Assembly (NCBI GenBank): GCA_011390135.1
Contig: JAABSZ010000018.1
Span: forward strand, 1 to 32,992
Origin: JAABSP01 sp011390135
GTDB taxonomy: Bacteria; Desulfobacterota; Desulfobacteria; Desulfobacterales; JAABSP01
DNA: 32,992 bases
Reading direction: 5' to 3'
Part shown: in pieces, positions 1 through 8,151 of the stretch
Numbering within the stretch: position 1 is the stretch's first letter
Layout: each line of letters opens with the position of its first letter
Made by a program: the position numbers and the translations under genes
Notes under the pieces: generated by a model
The model's input: only the letters and a program-made list of their open reading frames with translations
Databases searched by the model: none
Told to the model about the DNA's origin: nothing

Positions 1-699
1 CATGCCGGTCGGTTGGGACCAATAAAAACCATAAATCGGGTCCAGCGCAATATCGGCAGCAGACGGCTGCGGGATTCCTGAAACCGGCGTCAACCGCCGG
101 GCCGTCTGCAGCTCCGAAGCGGGCCCAAGCGGCAGGGAATAAAGCACCGGCGGCTCATCTCTTTTCGAAAGCAGAAGCACCTCCCCTGCTGCGGAATCCA
201 CAGCAACAGACTCACAGTCTCTGGGGCCGTCCTCATATTGAAATCGGATACTCCAGGCAACCCTTACCAGACCATTCTTTGGCCTACCGCGGCTGATCTC
301 CGGCTCCTCCACAACGATCAGGCGGGAGATCCGCTGTCGGGCGCGGTTATTCCCCACATCCCCGATCATCAGATATGCCCCGCCCTTCCATTTAAAAGCC
401 GCGATATCCTCCCAGTCCCGATTCCTGGCCCCTTCCACCCGGAACTCCCCCAGATCCTCTCCGTTTCTTCCCACCGCATAGAGAAAAGGACCGTTTCCGC
501 TGTCATTGTGGGTCCAAAAAACCCCCTGATTCCTTTTTGATGCGGCAATCCCGCTCGATTCCGAGATCTTCTCATTGGCCATATCCCCCATATGAACCCC
601 GGAATCAAAAGGGGCTACCACCAGCGCCGGCGCGCCCGCGCAGTTTGCGGAAAGCAGAAAAAGAAGTATGAGGAAGGCAGTCCGGTTTCTCATTTTCAT
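1..699 (-). CDS. Secreted beta-propeller-like protein, 3' end cut by window
   Basis: Reading frame open from 699 to the window edge (233 codons seen, no stop), so the C-terminus is missing. The first ~24 residues form a signal peptide: basic start (MKMRNR), a hydrophobic run rich in Leu, then an AGA/PA cleavage-like site. A Cys lies near the end of the hydrophobic run, but Asn precedes it, which does not fit a lipobox. The mature part has SSGIAAS, WTHNDSG, a DWEDIAAF motif and IGDVGNN, a pattern I associate with secreted propeller proteins of uncertain enzymatic role (some called esterase-like or phytase-like). It is export-directed, probably periplasmic or extracellular. Two in-frame ATGs (699 and 691) lie six bases apart; the ribosome site is weak (AAGGG about 13 bases upstream), so the start is approximate. 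Substrate unknown. It is 74 bp downstream of cheA on the same strand and may be transcribed with it. Confidence 0.72.
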   Translation of the reverse strand, partial: MKMRNRTAFLILLFLLSANCAGAPALVVAPFDSGVHMGDMANEKISESSGIAASKRNQGVFWTHNDSGNGPFLYAVGRNGEDLGEFRVEGARNRDWEDIAAFKWKGGAYLMIGDVGNNRARQRISRLIVVEEPEISRGRPKNGLVRVAWSIRFQYEDGPRDCESVAVDSAAGEVLLLSKRDEPPVLYSLPLGPASELQTARRLTPVSGIPQPSAADIALDPIYGFYWSQPTGM

Positions 700-773
700 A
701 TCGATTCCAGCCCTTTCGATTGCAGTGGCAAGTTTTAGAGCCTTTGATTCTGTTGGATCGGGATCATCCAAGG

Positions 774-2954
774 TTATCCGCTGCGGGAAAAAAGAGGGAT
801 ATCGTCTCTTTGGGTGCTGCGGATCAGCCCCGGCACATCGATGATCAGCGCCACGGTTCCATCGCCCAGAATGGTGGCCCCTGAGATGCCCTGGATATCC
901 CGGTAGATCCGGTTGAGGGATTTGATAACGGTCTGGATGTTGCCGAGGATCTCGTCGGCCGCGATCCCCACCCGCAGGTGCTCCACCCGGGCAACCACCA
1001 GATGCTCGATCTCCGGTGGCGCGCCTTTGATATCAAAGATCTCCCGAAGGCGGACAAAGGGAAGCAGGGCTTCCCGGCATAAAGCCATGCGGCCGCCGTC
1101 CCGGATGCGAACGATCTCCGGCGTCAGTTCCAGACACTCCTCCAGTTGAGCGATGGGCAGCACAAACCGGTTTTCGCCGGCCCGGATCATCAGCCCTTCA
1201 ATGATGGCCAGCGTCAGCGGCAGGGTCAGCGTCACCCGGAAGGATTTCCCCTTCTCATTGTCGATGGTTACAGTTCCCCCCAGGGTGTCGATCTGCTGTT
1301 TTACCACATCCATGCCTACGCCCCGACCCGACACCTGGGTCACCTGATCGGCTGTGGAGAAGCCCGGGGAGAAGATCAGATAGAGGATCTGGCTCTCGGT
1401 CAGATTCGCATCGGCCGGGATCAGCCCCTTTTCCACGGCCTTTTTCCGGATCAGGGCCGGGTCCATTCCCATGCCGTCATCCTCGATGGTGATCGAGACC
1501 GTCGAACCCATCTGCTCTGCGCGGAGCAGAATCTTTCCCCGCCGGCTCTTTCCGAATTTCTCCCGAACCTCGGGGGAGCGGATGCCGTGGGAGACGCAGT
1601 TGCGGATCAGGTGCATCAGCGGGTCCTTGAGCCGCTCGATGACTGTCTTGTCCAGCGCGGTCTCGGCCCCCTCCGTCACCAGATCCACGGCCTTGCCCAG
1701 CTCTCCGCAGAGGTCCCGCACCAGCCGGCGGAAGCCCCCGAAGATCGTTCCGATGGGGATCATCCGCATCTCCAGTGCGCAGTCCCGGAAGGAGTCCGTC
1801 AGCCGTTCCAGGTTCTCCACCGGCTTCAAAATATCCTTCCACCCCTGCAGAATCACCTCCGCTGGCTCTGAACGAGACTCCTCCTCCTCCTCCAGAAGAT
1901 TTTCGATCTCATAGACGCTCCGGGTCAGATGGGACTGATTGATGATCAGCTCTCCCACGAGATTGATGAGCCGATCCAGCTTCTCAGAGGAGATCCGGAT
2001 GGAACTCTTTTCCTTCTGCTTCTGGCATTTGCTCACGCCCCGTTGAAAATCCCGGGCCGATCGGAGCCGGTCCGGAGCCACGATGCCCGATCGGACAAAT
2101 GCGCCGCCGATGCTCTCCTGAAATTCGTTGAGGATGCGGCCGACCTCCTCCGGAGATGCATCCCCCCTCGCGATCAGGATCTCCCCCAGCCGGGGAAAGA
2201 GATCTTCAGGGGGCTCGCGCCGGCCCCCGGGGATCACCGGGACAATCTCGAGCCGGCTCTCCTCTGCCACGAAGATGAAGACATCCTCGATGGCATTCTG
2301 CGGATGGGTCGTGGTCAGAAAGATCTCCCATCGGAGATAGCAGTGCTCGGGGTCGATATCCTCAAGGATGGGGATATCCTGTATGACCGCGCGAATGAAG
2401 CAGGAGCCGAGATCCCGGATCTCCTGAAGCAGAAGGAGTATCCGGACGCCGCTTTTGAAGATGTCTTTGTGAGGGGCAAAGGAGATCCGATAGGAGGTGA
2501 AATCGCCCTTCCGGGAGGGCGGCGGAGCCGAAGGATCTTCTATGGAAAATCCCCCTCCCTCTTCAGGGAGCAGGCACTCCTCCGGCATCAGAGAGGAGAG
2601 CGCATCGATGATCTTCCGGCTCTGCCGGGATGTCGTATGTCCGGTTTCGTGCCCGGCCTCCATGAGCGCCTGGATATGATCCCGGGAGGAGAGGATCAGG
2701 TCGATGAGACGGGTGGAGATTGCGATCTTTCCCTCCCGAAGAACATCGAGCACCGCCTCGACATGGTGGGTGAATGCCGCAATCTCGTCAAATCCGAACA
2801 TCGCACCGGACCCCTTGATGGTATGGAAATCTCGGAATAGACGATGGATCGCATCCGTATCCCCCGGATTCTCCTCCAGATCGAGGATTGTCATCTCGAT
2901 GTCGGCAAGAAGCTCCTCCACCTCCTGCCGATACCGTTTTGCATGATTCTCCAT
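774..2954 (-). CDS. cheA: Chemotaxis-type histidine kinase CheA
   Basis: 726-residue CheA-family kinase that autophosphorylates on an HPt histidine and passes phosphate to receiver proteins. Domains: HPt 1-105 with phospho-acceptor His44 in FHTIKGSG; a P2-like segment about 155-240; a short segment 253-310 (LGEIL...GEV-like LGEILIARGDASPEE) resembling the small GspE/MshEN-type N-domain often spliced into deltaproteobacterial CheA; dimerisation helices about 318-400 (KLDRLINLVGELII); ATPase about 405-585 with N box HLIRNCVSHGIR (Asn452), G1 box EDDGMGMD and G2 box GRGVGMDVV; a CheW-like domain from 590 to the C-terminus. No CheW, CheY or methyl-accepting receptor gene is nearby. Its start lies 3 bases after the stop of the upstream receiver/kinase gene with no good ribosome site of its own, pointing to translational coupling. 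So it probably serves a dedicated signalling pathway with that hybrid and not flagellar taxis; this role is inference. Confidence 0.93.
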   Translation of the reverse strand: MENHAKRYRQEVEELLADIEMTILDLEENPGDTDAIHRLFRDFHTIKGSGAMFGFDEIAAFTHHVEAVLDVLREGKIAISTRLIDLILSSRDHIQALMEAGHETGHTTSRQSRKIIDALSSLMPEECLLPEEGGGFSIEDPSAPPPSRKGDFTSYRISFAPHKDIFKSGVRILLLLQEIRDLGSCFIRAVIQDIPILEDIDPEHCYLRWEIFLTTTHPQNAIEDVFIFVAEESRLEIVPVIPGGRREPPEDLFPRLGEILIARGDASPEEVGRILNEFQESIGGAFVRSGIVAPDRLRSARDFQRGVSKCQKQKEKSSIRISSEKLDRLINLVGELIINQSHLTRSVYEIENLLEEEEESRSEPAEVILQGWKDILKPVENLERLTDSFRDCALEMRMIPIGTIFGGFRRLVRDLCGELGKAVDLVTEGAETALDKTVIERLKDPLMHLIRNCVSHGIRSPEVREKFGKSRRGKILLRAEQMGSTVSITIEDDGMGMDPALIRKKAVEKGLIPADANLTESQILYLIFSPGFSTADQVTQVSGRGVGMDVVKQQIDTLGGTVTIDNEKGKSFRVTLTLPLTLAIIEGLMIRAGENRFVLPIAQLEECLELTPEIVRIRDGGRMALCREALLPFVRLREIFDIKGAPPEIEHLVVARVEHLRVGIAADEILGNIQTVIKSLNRIYRDIQGISGATILGDGTVALIIDVPGLIRSTQRDDIPLFSRSG

Positions 2955-2957
2955 CTT

Positions 2958-4124
2958 TTACGGCGCTGTTTCCGTTTTGACCGGCAGCCGGACCATAAAG
3001 CAGCTCCCCTTTCCCGGACTCGATTCCACCAGGATTGACCCGCCGTAGGATTCGATCATCTCCCGGCCCGAGGCCAGACCCAAGCCCGTTCCCGTGGGCC
3101 GGGCATCCTCTGCGGCCAAAGGTTTGGTGGTGTAGAAGGGGTTGAAGATCCGATCGAGCCGCTCCTCGGAGATCCCGCAGCCGGAATCTGTGATGAGGAT
3201 CACGATCTCCTCTCCTTCTATACTGCTTTTGATGGTGAGGACGCGGCTTTGGGACTCATACATGGAATCGGAGGCGTTTTTGATCAGGTTTCCGAGGCTC
3301 TGGCTGAAGTGGAGGTAGATTCCCTTGTAGGTCGGCAGAGGATTCAGCTCCGTTATGGTCTGCACCTGATGCTTGTAAAAGGGGTCGGCCATCAGCAGTT
3401 CGATCTGATCCCGAATCACCTCGTTGAGATCGATCGGGACCAGCGCCTCTACGCTCTCCCGCTGGCAGGTGTTCAAAATGGTTCCGATGATCTTCTTCAT
3501 CTGCGCGGCAGCTTTCCGAAGCCGCATGATGTTTTTGTCGTCCGGGTTCCGGATGGCCAGCAGTTGCGCTATCCCCATGATCGCCTGCAGGGGATTGCTC
3601 AGGTTGTGGACGATCCCAGCCGCATACCGTCCCACAGCCGCCATCTTCTCCGCATCGAGGAGCTGCCGGGTTCGGATGGCCACCTGTTCGTTCAACGCTT
3701 CATTGAGTCGCTGCAGCTCGTCTTCTGCGGTCTTCAGCCGCATGAAGACCCGCACCTTGGCCAGCAGTTCCTCCGGCACAAAGGGCTTTCCAATGAAGTC
3801 GTCCGCGCCCGACTGATAACCTTTGAGCCGCTCATCGAGCTTGGTCCGGTTGGAGACCATCAGGATCTTGATGAAGTCGGAGGGCGGCTCGGAGCGAAGC
3901 TCCTGGCAGACCGCATATCCGTCGGGGCCCGGCATGTTGATATCCAGCAGGACCAGATCGGGACGGAAGGTCTTTGCAGACGCAATGGCCGTATCTCCGT
4001 CGGCTGCGGTCTCGATTTGATAATCCGACCCGAGAATCTGGCAGATCGCCTCCCGGATCGAACGGGAATCATCCACCACGAGAATCTTCTTTTTCTCCAT
4101 CGGCTCCACCTTTTTCAGATCCAT
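2958..4124 (-). CDS. Receiver domain-histidine kinase hybrid protein
   Basis: 388-residue soluble protein with a receiver domain first and a kinase second. Receiver (about 12-128): acidic pair Asp17/Asp18 in VVDDS, phospho-acceptor Asp61 in LVLLDINMPG, Lys113 in GKPF. A coiled linker (132-160, AEDELQRLNEAL) leads to a HisKA-like helix with His173 in GIVHNLSNPLQ, then HATPase_c: N box LGNLIKNASDSM (Asn283), G1 DSGCGI, F box FNPFYTTK, G2 GTGLGL. No membrane segment or PAS sensor is present, so the receiver is probably the input. The downstream cheA is coupled (3-bp gap), making CheA the likely phosphodonor. The start at 4124 has an AAGGA ribosome site 4 bases upstream; the in-frame Met9 is less favoured. 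The promoter must lie in 4125-4171 or transcription reads through the preceding terminator. Confidence 0.92.
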   Translation of the reverse strand: MDLKKVEPMEKKKILVVDDSRSIREAICQILGSDYQIETAADGDTAIASAKTFRPDLVLLDINMPGPDGYAVCQELRSEPPSDFIKILMVSNRTKLDERLKGYQSGADDFIGKPFVPEELLAKVRVFMRLKTAEDELQRLNEALNEQVAIRTRQLLDAEKMAAVGRYAAGIVHNLSNPLQAIMGIAQLLAIRNPDDKNIMRLRKAAAQMKKIIGTILNTCQRESVEALVPIDLNEVIRDQIELLMADPFYKHQVQTITELNPLPTYKGIYLHFSQSLGNLIKNASDSMYESQSRVLTIKSSIEGEEIVILITDSGCGISEERLDRIFNPFYTTKPLAAEDARPTGTGLGLASGREMIESYGGSILVESSPGKGSCFMVRLPVKTETAP

Positions 4125-4171
4125 TGTCCTTCAATCCGCTTTTGACATGGCGATCATTCTACCCGAACCCT

Positions 4172-4215
4172 AAAAAAAAAGCCACACCCTCTTTTAAAAA
4201 GGTGCGGCTTTTTTT
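4172..4215 (-). terminator. Rho-independent terminator of the rnf operon
   Basis: On the minus strand an 8-bp GC-rich stem (GCCGCACC with GGTGTGGC, one G-U pair) encloses an A/T-rich loop and is followed by nine T. A T-run on the other side as well makes it usable in both directions. It lies about 50 bp after the rnfB stop and before the receiver/kinase gene, separating the two minus-strand transcription units. Confidence 0.88.
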
Positions 4216-4266
4216 CCTACGGCTTTTAAGCTTCAGATCAGAGCGTTATCCTGTATCAGGTAACTA

Positions 4267-6354
4267 TCAGGCAACATCCTTCTCCAGCTTGTCGAGATCC
4301 GGCGTATAGCAGAGCCGACAGCAGGAGAGGCAGCGGTTGGCCTCGGCCAGGGCCTCCTCCTCGGTCAGGGTCTGATCCACCTCTTCGAAGTTCTTGATCC
4401 GCTCCTCCGGGGAGAGTTCGGTCATGGTGGATCTCTTCTTCTTGACCACGCCCGGAACCTCCTTGAAGAGCGATTCTTCGATGTGGCGCTTGAAGAGCGA
4501 CTTCTCCGGGGCCTTCACCTCCTGGCCCATCAGATACTGATGGATGGAGCGGGCCGCTCTCCGGCCCCCGCCGATCGCCTCCACCACCAGAGAAGGACCG
4601 GTGGCCGCATCCCCTGCGGTGAAGAGGTAGGGGATGTTGGTCTGCAGGGTCTCCGGATCGGTATCAAAGGTGTTCCACCGGGTGATCTGGAGATTTGCGA
4701 GCTTGTCGGAGCTGTCCTTGAAGCCCATGTCAGGCTGCTGGCCGATCGCGGTGATCAGGATGTCAACCGGCAGTCGGGTCTCGGAGCCCTCCACCGGCAC
4801 AGGCCGCCGTCGTCCGCTGGCATCCGGCTCACCCAGTTCCATCTGGAGGTATTCCAGGTGGGTTACGTTGCCGTCGTCATCGGTGATCACCTTGTTGGGT
4901 GCGGCCAGAAAGAGAAATTTGACCCCTTCGTGCTCCGCGGCCTCGATCTCCACCTCGTTGGCCGGCATCTCCTTGCGGGTCCTTCGGTAGACGATGGAGA
5001 CCTCTTCGGCCCCGCACCTCAGCAGGTTCCGCACGCAGTCGATCGCGCTGTTGCCGCCGCCCACCACCGCGGTCTTCTTCCCCTCGATGGGAATCTCTTC
5101 GCCGCCCGAAAGGCGCGAGAGGAAGTCGATGCCCTTGAAGCAGCCTTTGGACTCCTCGCCGTCGATCTTCAGGTTGTAGTCCACCCATGCGCCCTGGCCC
5201 ACGAAGATCGCGTCAAAGCCCTCGGTGAGCAGGTCGTCCATGGTGAAGTCCTTTCCGAACTGAACATTGGTGCGGGCCTCGATCCCGAGATCGAGAATGC
5301 CCTGGATCTCCCAGTCCACGGTCTTCTTGGGCAGCCGGTATTCGGGGATGCCGTAGCGGAGCATGCCGCCGAGCTTGGGCATGGCCTCGAAGATGACCGC
5401 GTCATGGCCGAGCCGCCGCAGGAAGTAGGCGCAACTGATGCCGGCCGGCCCGCCGCCCACGACAGCCACCTTCTTTCCGGTGGAGGGGGCCACCGAGATC
5501 GGCAGCCGCTTGCCGGAGTTCATCTCGTAATCAGCAACAAACCGTTTGAGCTGGTTGATGGAGACCGCCTCGTCCTCGATGGAGCGGCGGCAGTAGTCCT
5601 CACACGGATGGGGGCAGACCCGTCCGCAGGCCAGCAGCAGGGGGTTCCGCTCCCGGATGATGTGGACAGCGGCCTCGTAGTTCCCCTCCCTGATGCTGCC
5701 GATGTAGCCGGGGATGTCGATCTCGGCCGGGCAGGTCTGCCGGCAGGGGGCAAGCGCCGCGTCCTCCACATTGGTCTCCAGAAGCCGCTCCGACATCGAT
5801 TGGACCGAGAGAACCCCCTTGGGGCAGATCCGCTCGCACGCGCCGCAGCCGACGCAACTGAACTCGTCGATCTCGGGATAGCCGTGCTCGCCCATCCGGA
5901 TCGAGTTGAACTGGCAGATGCTGACGCAGTCGCCGTATCCGAGGCATCCGACATCGCAGGTCCGCTTGCCGCCGAACATCGCGGCAACGGCCTGGCAGGA
6001 GTTGACGCCGTTGTAGTAGAATTTGTCCTCGGCCCGATCCCCGCCCTCACAGGGGTTGCGGGAGATCTTCGGCTCGGAGCTGCCCGGGTCCATGCCCATG
6101 ACCCCGGCCACACTCGTCGTTGCTTCGGGGCCGGCCACCGCGCAGACATTCGGCAGGGCCTTTCCCTTGACCACAGCCTCGGCCGCGGCCGAGCAGCCGG
6201 TGAACCCGCAGCCGCCGCAGTTCGCGCCGGCCAGGAAATTCTCTATCTCGGCAATCCGCGGGTCTTCCCAGACATAGAATATTTTCGACGCGAAGCTGAG
6301 TACCAGCCCGCAGACCGCGCCGAGAAGGAGCATGAAAAACAATGCTTCAATCAT
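4267..6354 (-). CDS. rnfB: RnfB fused to GltD-type FAD/NAD(P)H oxidoreductase
   Basis: 695 residues against roughly 190-330 for usual RnfB. Order: one N-terminal membrane helix (1-27); an RnfB-type [4Fe-4S] domain with Cys46, 49, 54 and 71 (NCGGCGFTGC); a ferredoxin domain with CDVGCLGYGDC (133-147) and CVGCGACERIC (167-177); then a complete glutamate-synthase small-subunit-like module: N-terminal Fe-S helical domain (Cys204, 208, 243, 247, 251, 255), FAD motif VVGGGPAG (298-305), pyridine-nucleotide motif VVGGGNSA (430-437) followed by VYRRTRKEMPA, and the AGDAATGPS flavin motif near 580. A last Cys-rich patch, CLSCCRLC (675-682), ends the protein. In Rnf, RnfB takes electrons from ferredoxin on the cytoplasmic face; here the same chain can also bind FAD and NAD(P)H. 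The frame is uninterrupted. Last gene of the operon; AGGAGGT ribosome site 5 bases before the ATG. The electron-flow role is inferred. Confidence 0.93.
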   Translation of the reverse strand: MIEALFFMLLLGAVCGLVLSFASKIFYVWEDPRIAEIENFLAGANCGGCGFTGCSAAAEAVVKGKALPNVCAVAGPEATTSVAGVMGMDPGSSEPKISRNPCEGGDRAEDKFYYNGVNSCQAVAAMFGGKRTCDVGCLGYGDCVSICQFNSIRMGEHGYPEIDEFSCVGCGACERICPKGVLSVQSMSERLLETNVEDAALAPCRQTCPAEIDIPGYIGSIREGNYEAAVHIIRERNPLLLACGRVCPHPCEDYCRRSIEDEAVSINQLKRFVADYEMNSGKRLPISVAPSTGKKVAVVGGGPAGISCAYFLRRLGHDAVIFEAMPKLGGMLRYGIPEYRLPKKTVDWEIQGILDLGIEARTNVQFGKDFTMDDLLTEGFDAIFVGQGAWVDYNLKIDGEESKGCFKGIDFLSRLSGGEEIPIEGKKTAVVGGGNSAIDCVRNLLRCGAEEVSIVYRRTRKEMPANEVEIEAAEHEGVKFLFLAAPNKVITDDDGNVTHLEYLQMELGEPDASGRRRPVPVEGSETRLPVDILITAIGQQPDMGFKDSSDKLANLQITRWNTFDTDPETLQTNIPYLFTAGDAATGPSLVVEAIGGGRRAARSIHQYLMGQEVKAPEKSLFKRHIEESLFKEVPGVVKKKRSTMTELSPEERIKNFEEVDQTLTEEEALAEANRCLSCCRLCYTPDLDKLEKDVA

Positions 6355-6372
6355 GATGTACCTCCTGAAAGG

Positions 6373-6945
6373 TTAAACCATTCCCTTGAACGCATAAAAC
6401 GCAAGGGAGATAATCCCCGCCGTCACCAGTGCGATGGAGGTATCCTGCAGAGGCCGGGGGACTCTGGCCAGAAGGACCTTCTCCCGGACACCGGCAAAGA
6501 GGATCAGCGCGAGGCCGAAGCCGACCGCATATGAAAAAGATGCGACCAGGGCCTGGATGAAGTTGTACTCTTCATTGACGTTGATCAGACAGACACCCAT
6601 CACCGCACAGTTGGTGGTGATCAGCGGCAGAAAGATCCCGAGCCCCGCATAGAGGGCCGGGATGCTCTTTTTCAAAAACATCTCTACAAACTGCACCAGA
6701 GACGCAATCACCAGAATGAAGGCGATGGTTCTCAGGTAATCGAGCCCCAGCGGCACCAGGATGAAGGCATTGACGATCCAGGTGATCAGTCCGGCCATCA
6801 CCAGAACGAAGACAACGGCAAAGGCCATGCCGACCGCGGTCTCCATCTTCTTGGAGGTGCCGAGAAAGGGGCAGTTCCCCAGATATTGGGCGAGAAGGAT
6901 ATTGTTGACCAGAATGGCGCTGATTGCAAGAACAATATAATCCAT
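6373..6945 (-). CDS. rnfA: Rnf complex membrane subunit RnfA
   Basis: 190 residues, normal length for the RnfA/NqrE family, with six predicted membrane helices. Conserved Cys25 (LGNCPFLG) and Cys113 (TTNCAVMG) sit in the half-repeats which, in the Rnf/NQR family, help hold an intramembrane iron-sulfur cluster together with RnfE. The protein is part of the ion-translocating core at the cytoplasmic membrane. AGGAG lies 8 bases before the ATG; the gap to rnfE is 11 bp and to rnfB 18 bp, so it is an internal operon gene. Confidence 0.97.
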   Translation of the reverse strand: MDYIVLAISAILVNNILLAQYLGNCPFLGTSKKMETAVGMAFAVVFVLVMAGLITWIVNAFILVPLGLDYLRTIAFILVIASLVQFVEMFLKKSIPALYAGLGIFLPLITTNCAVMGVCLINVNEEYNFIQALVASFSYAVGFGLALILFAGVREKVLLARVPRPLQDTSIALVTAGIISLAFYAFKGMV

Positions 6946-6956
6946 ACCTTAAACTC

Positions 6957-7550
6957 CTATTTCTTTCCCACGAGGTTCATCAAGGCGAGCATCAGACCCA
7001 GTCCCACGAATGCGCCCGGGGCCTCCACCATAAACGCGAAGGGCTCGAAAGAGGGTCCGAAGACCGAATGGCCCAGCAGGGTTCCGGAGCCGATCAGCTC
7101 CCGGACCCCGCCTAAAGCGCCCAGAGCGAGGGTGAAGCCGATGCCGATACCCAGACCGTCGGCCATGGAGGGAAGAACCCCCCGCTTGTACGCGAAGGCC
7201 TCGGAGCGGCCCAGGACGATACAGTTGACCACGATCAGCGGGATAAAAATACCCAACTGCAGAAAGAGCGGATAGGTGAATGCCTGCATCAGCAGCTCTA
7301 CCATAGTTACGAAGGTAGCGATGACGATGATGAAGCAGGCGATCCGCACCTTGGGCGGAATCACGCCGCGCAGGGTCGATACCAGAAGGTTGGAGAAAAA
7401 GAGGACGAATGTGGTCGCCAGCCCCATGCCGATACCGTTGGCCATGCTCTTGGTCACCGCAAGCGCCGGGCACAGGCCGAGAACGAGCCGAAACGGCGGT
7501 ACCTCTTCCCATAGACCCTTTACAAATTCCTGACCGATTGATTTTGCCAT
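6957..7550 (-). CDS. rnfE: Rnf complex membrane subunit RnfE
   Basis: 197-residue membrane protein homologous to RnfA, six predicted helices. The N-terminus (EVPPFRLVLGLCPALAVT) and VVNCIVLGR motif are typical of RnfE/NqrD; Cys27 and Cys110 are the expected cluster ligands shared with RnfA. Part of the ion-translocating core. AGGAG lies 6 bases before the start; it is packed between rnfG (9-bp gap) and rnfA. Nothing is missing compared with the family. Confidence 0.96.
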   Translation of the reverse strand: MAKSIGQEFVKGLWEEVPPFRLVLGLCPALAVTKSMANGIGMGLATTFVLFFSNLLVSTLRGVIPPKVRIACFIIVIATFVTMVELLMQAFTYPLFLQLGIFIPLIVVNCIVLGRSEAFAYKRGVLPSMADGLGIGIGFTLALGALGGVRELIGSGTLLGHSVFGPSFEPFAFMVEAPGAFVGLGLMLALMNLVGKK

Positions 7551-7559
7551 CTTTCTCTC

Positions 7560-8150
7560 CTATTTGAATGCTTGGACCTGCTGTTCGATTTCGGGCTTCT
7601 TCTGATGGTACATCTCAGCCACCCGGGTCGCGGCCGAACTGACGGCCCTCGATGTGATGGTCGCACCGGAGATAGCATTGATCGTGCCGCCGTCATTGCT
7701 CACCATGATGGGCTTGTCGGTCGCCATTCCCTTGAACTGCTGTGCGAAGACCGGATCATCTTTGGCCATCGCGCCCATCCCCGGGGTCTCGGCATGGGTG
7801 GTGACACTCAGGCCCAGGATCTTGTCCGTTGCCAGATCGATGCCGACCATAACCCCCACATCGCCGCCGTACCCTTTGCCGTAGCTCTCTATGGCAACGG
7901 CCGATTTACCGTCGAAGATCCCGACGAAGACGCTCTTCTCCTCCTCTTCACCCACCTGGATCTTCAACCGGTCCGCGATGGGATCGTTCTTGGCTCCGGC
8001 CATAATCTCCTTGATGGCAGGGCCCTTGACAAAGGTCAACTGCTGATTTTCGATCCGTTCGATGGTGTTGTCCCGGATCGCGGCCAGCAGCCCTCCGGAA
8101 AACGCGGCCAGGACCGTGAGCACCACGACCATTTTGATCATATCTTTCAT
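7560..8150 (-). CDS. rnfG: Rnf complex FMN-binding subunit RnfG
   Basis: 196 residues: one N-terminal membrane anchor (about 5-24) and a periplasmic FMN-binding domain. SGATITS at 161-167 is the covalent flavin site; by family knowledge FMN is linked through phosphate to the Thr of SGAT (Thr164). THAETPGMG (118-126) is also a family hallmark. It relays electrons on the outer face of the membrane, where the cytochrome encoded first in this operon could meet it. The start overlaps closely with the rnfD end (1 bp between stop and ATG), with AAGGTGG as ribosome site inside rnfD. Confidence 0.96.
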   Translation of the reverse strand: MKDMIKMVVVLTVLAAFSGGLLAAIRDNTIERIENQQLTFVKGPAIKEIMAGAKNDPIADRLKIQVGEEEEKSVFVGIFDGKSAVAIESYGKGYGGDVGVMVGIDLATDKILGLSVTTHAETPGMGAMAKDDPVFAQQFKGMATDKPIMVSNDGGTINAISGATITSRAVSSAATRVAEMYHQKKPEIEQQVQAFK

Positions 8151-8151
8151 A

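Noticed and set aside
1146..2840. Long plus-strand open frames opposite cheA
   Set aside because: Antisense shadows; the cheA motifs on the minus strand explain the region.
4483..6534. 683-codon open frame on the plus strand opposite rnfB
   Set aside because: It is a shadow of the GC-rich rnfB coding strand, with biased low-complexity composition, no family motif, and the minus-strand frame is clearly the real fusion gene.
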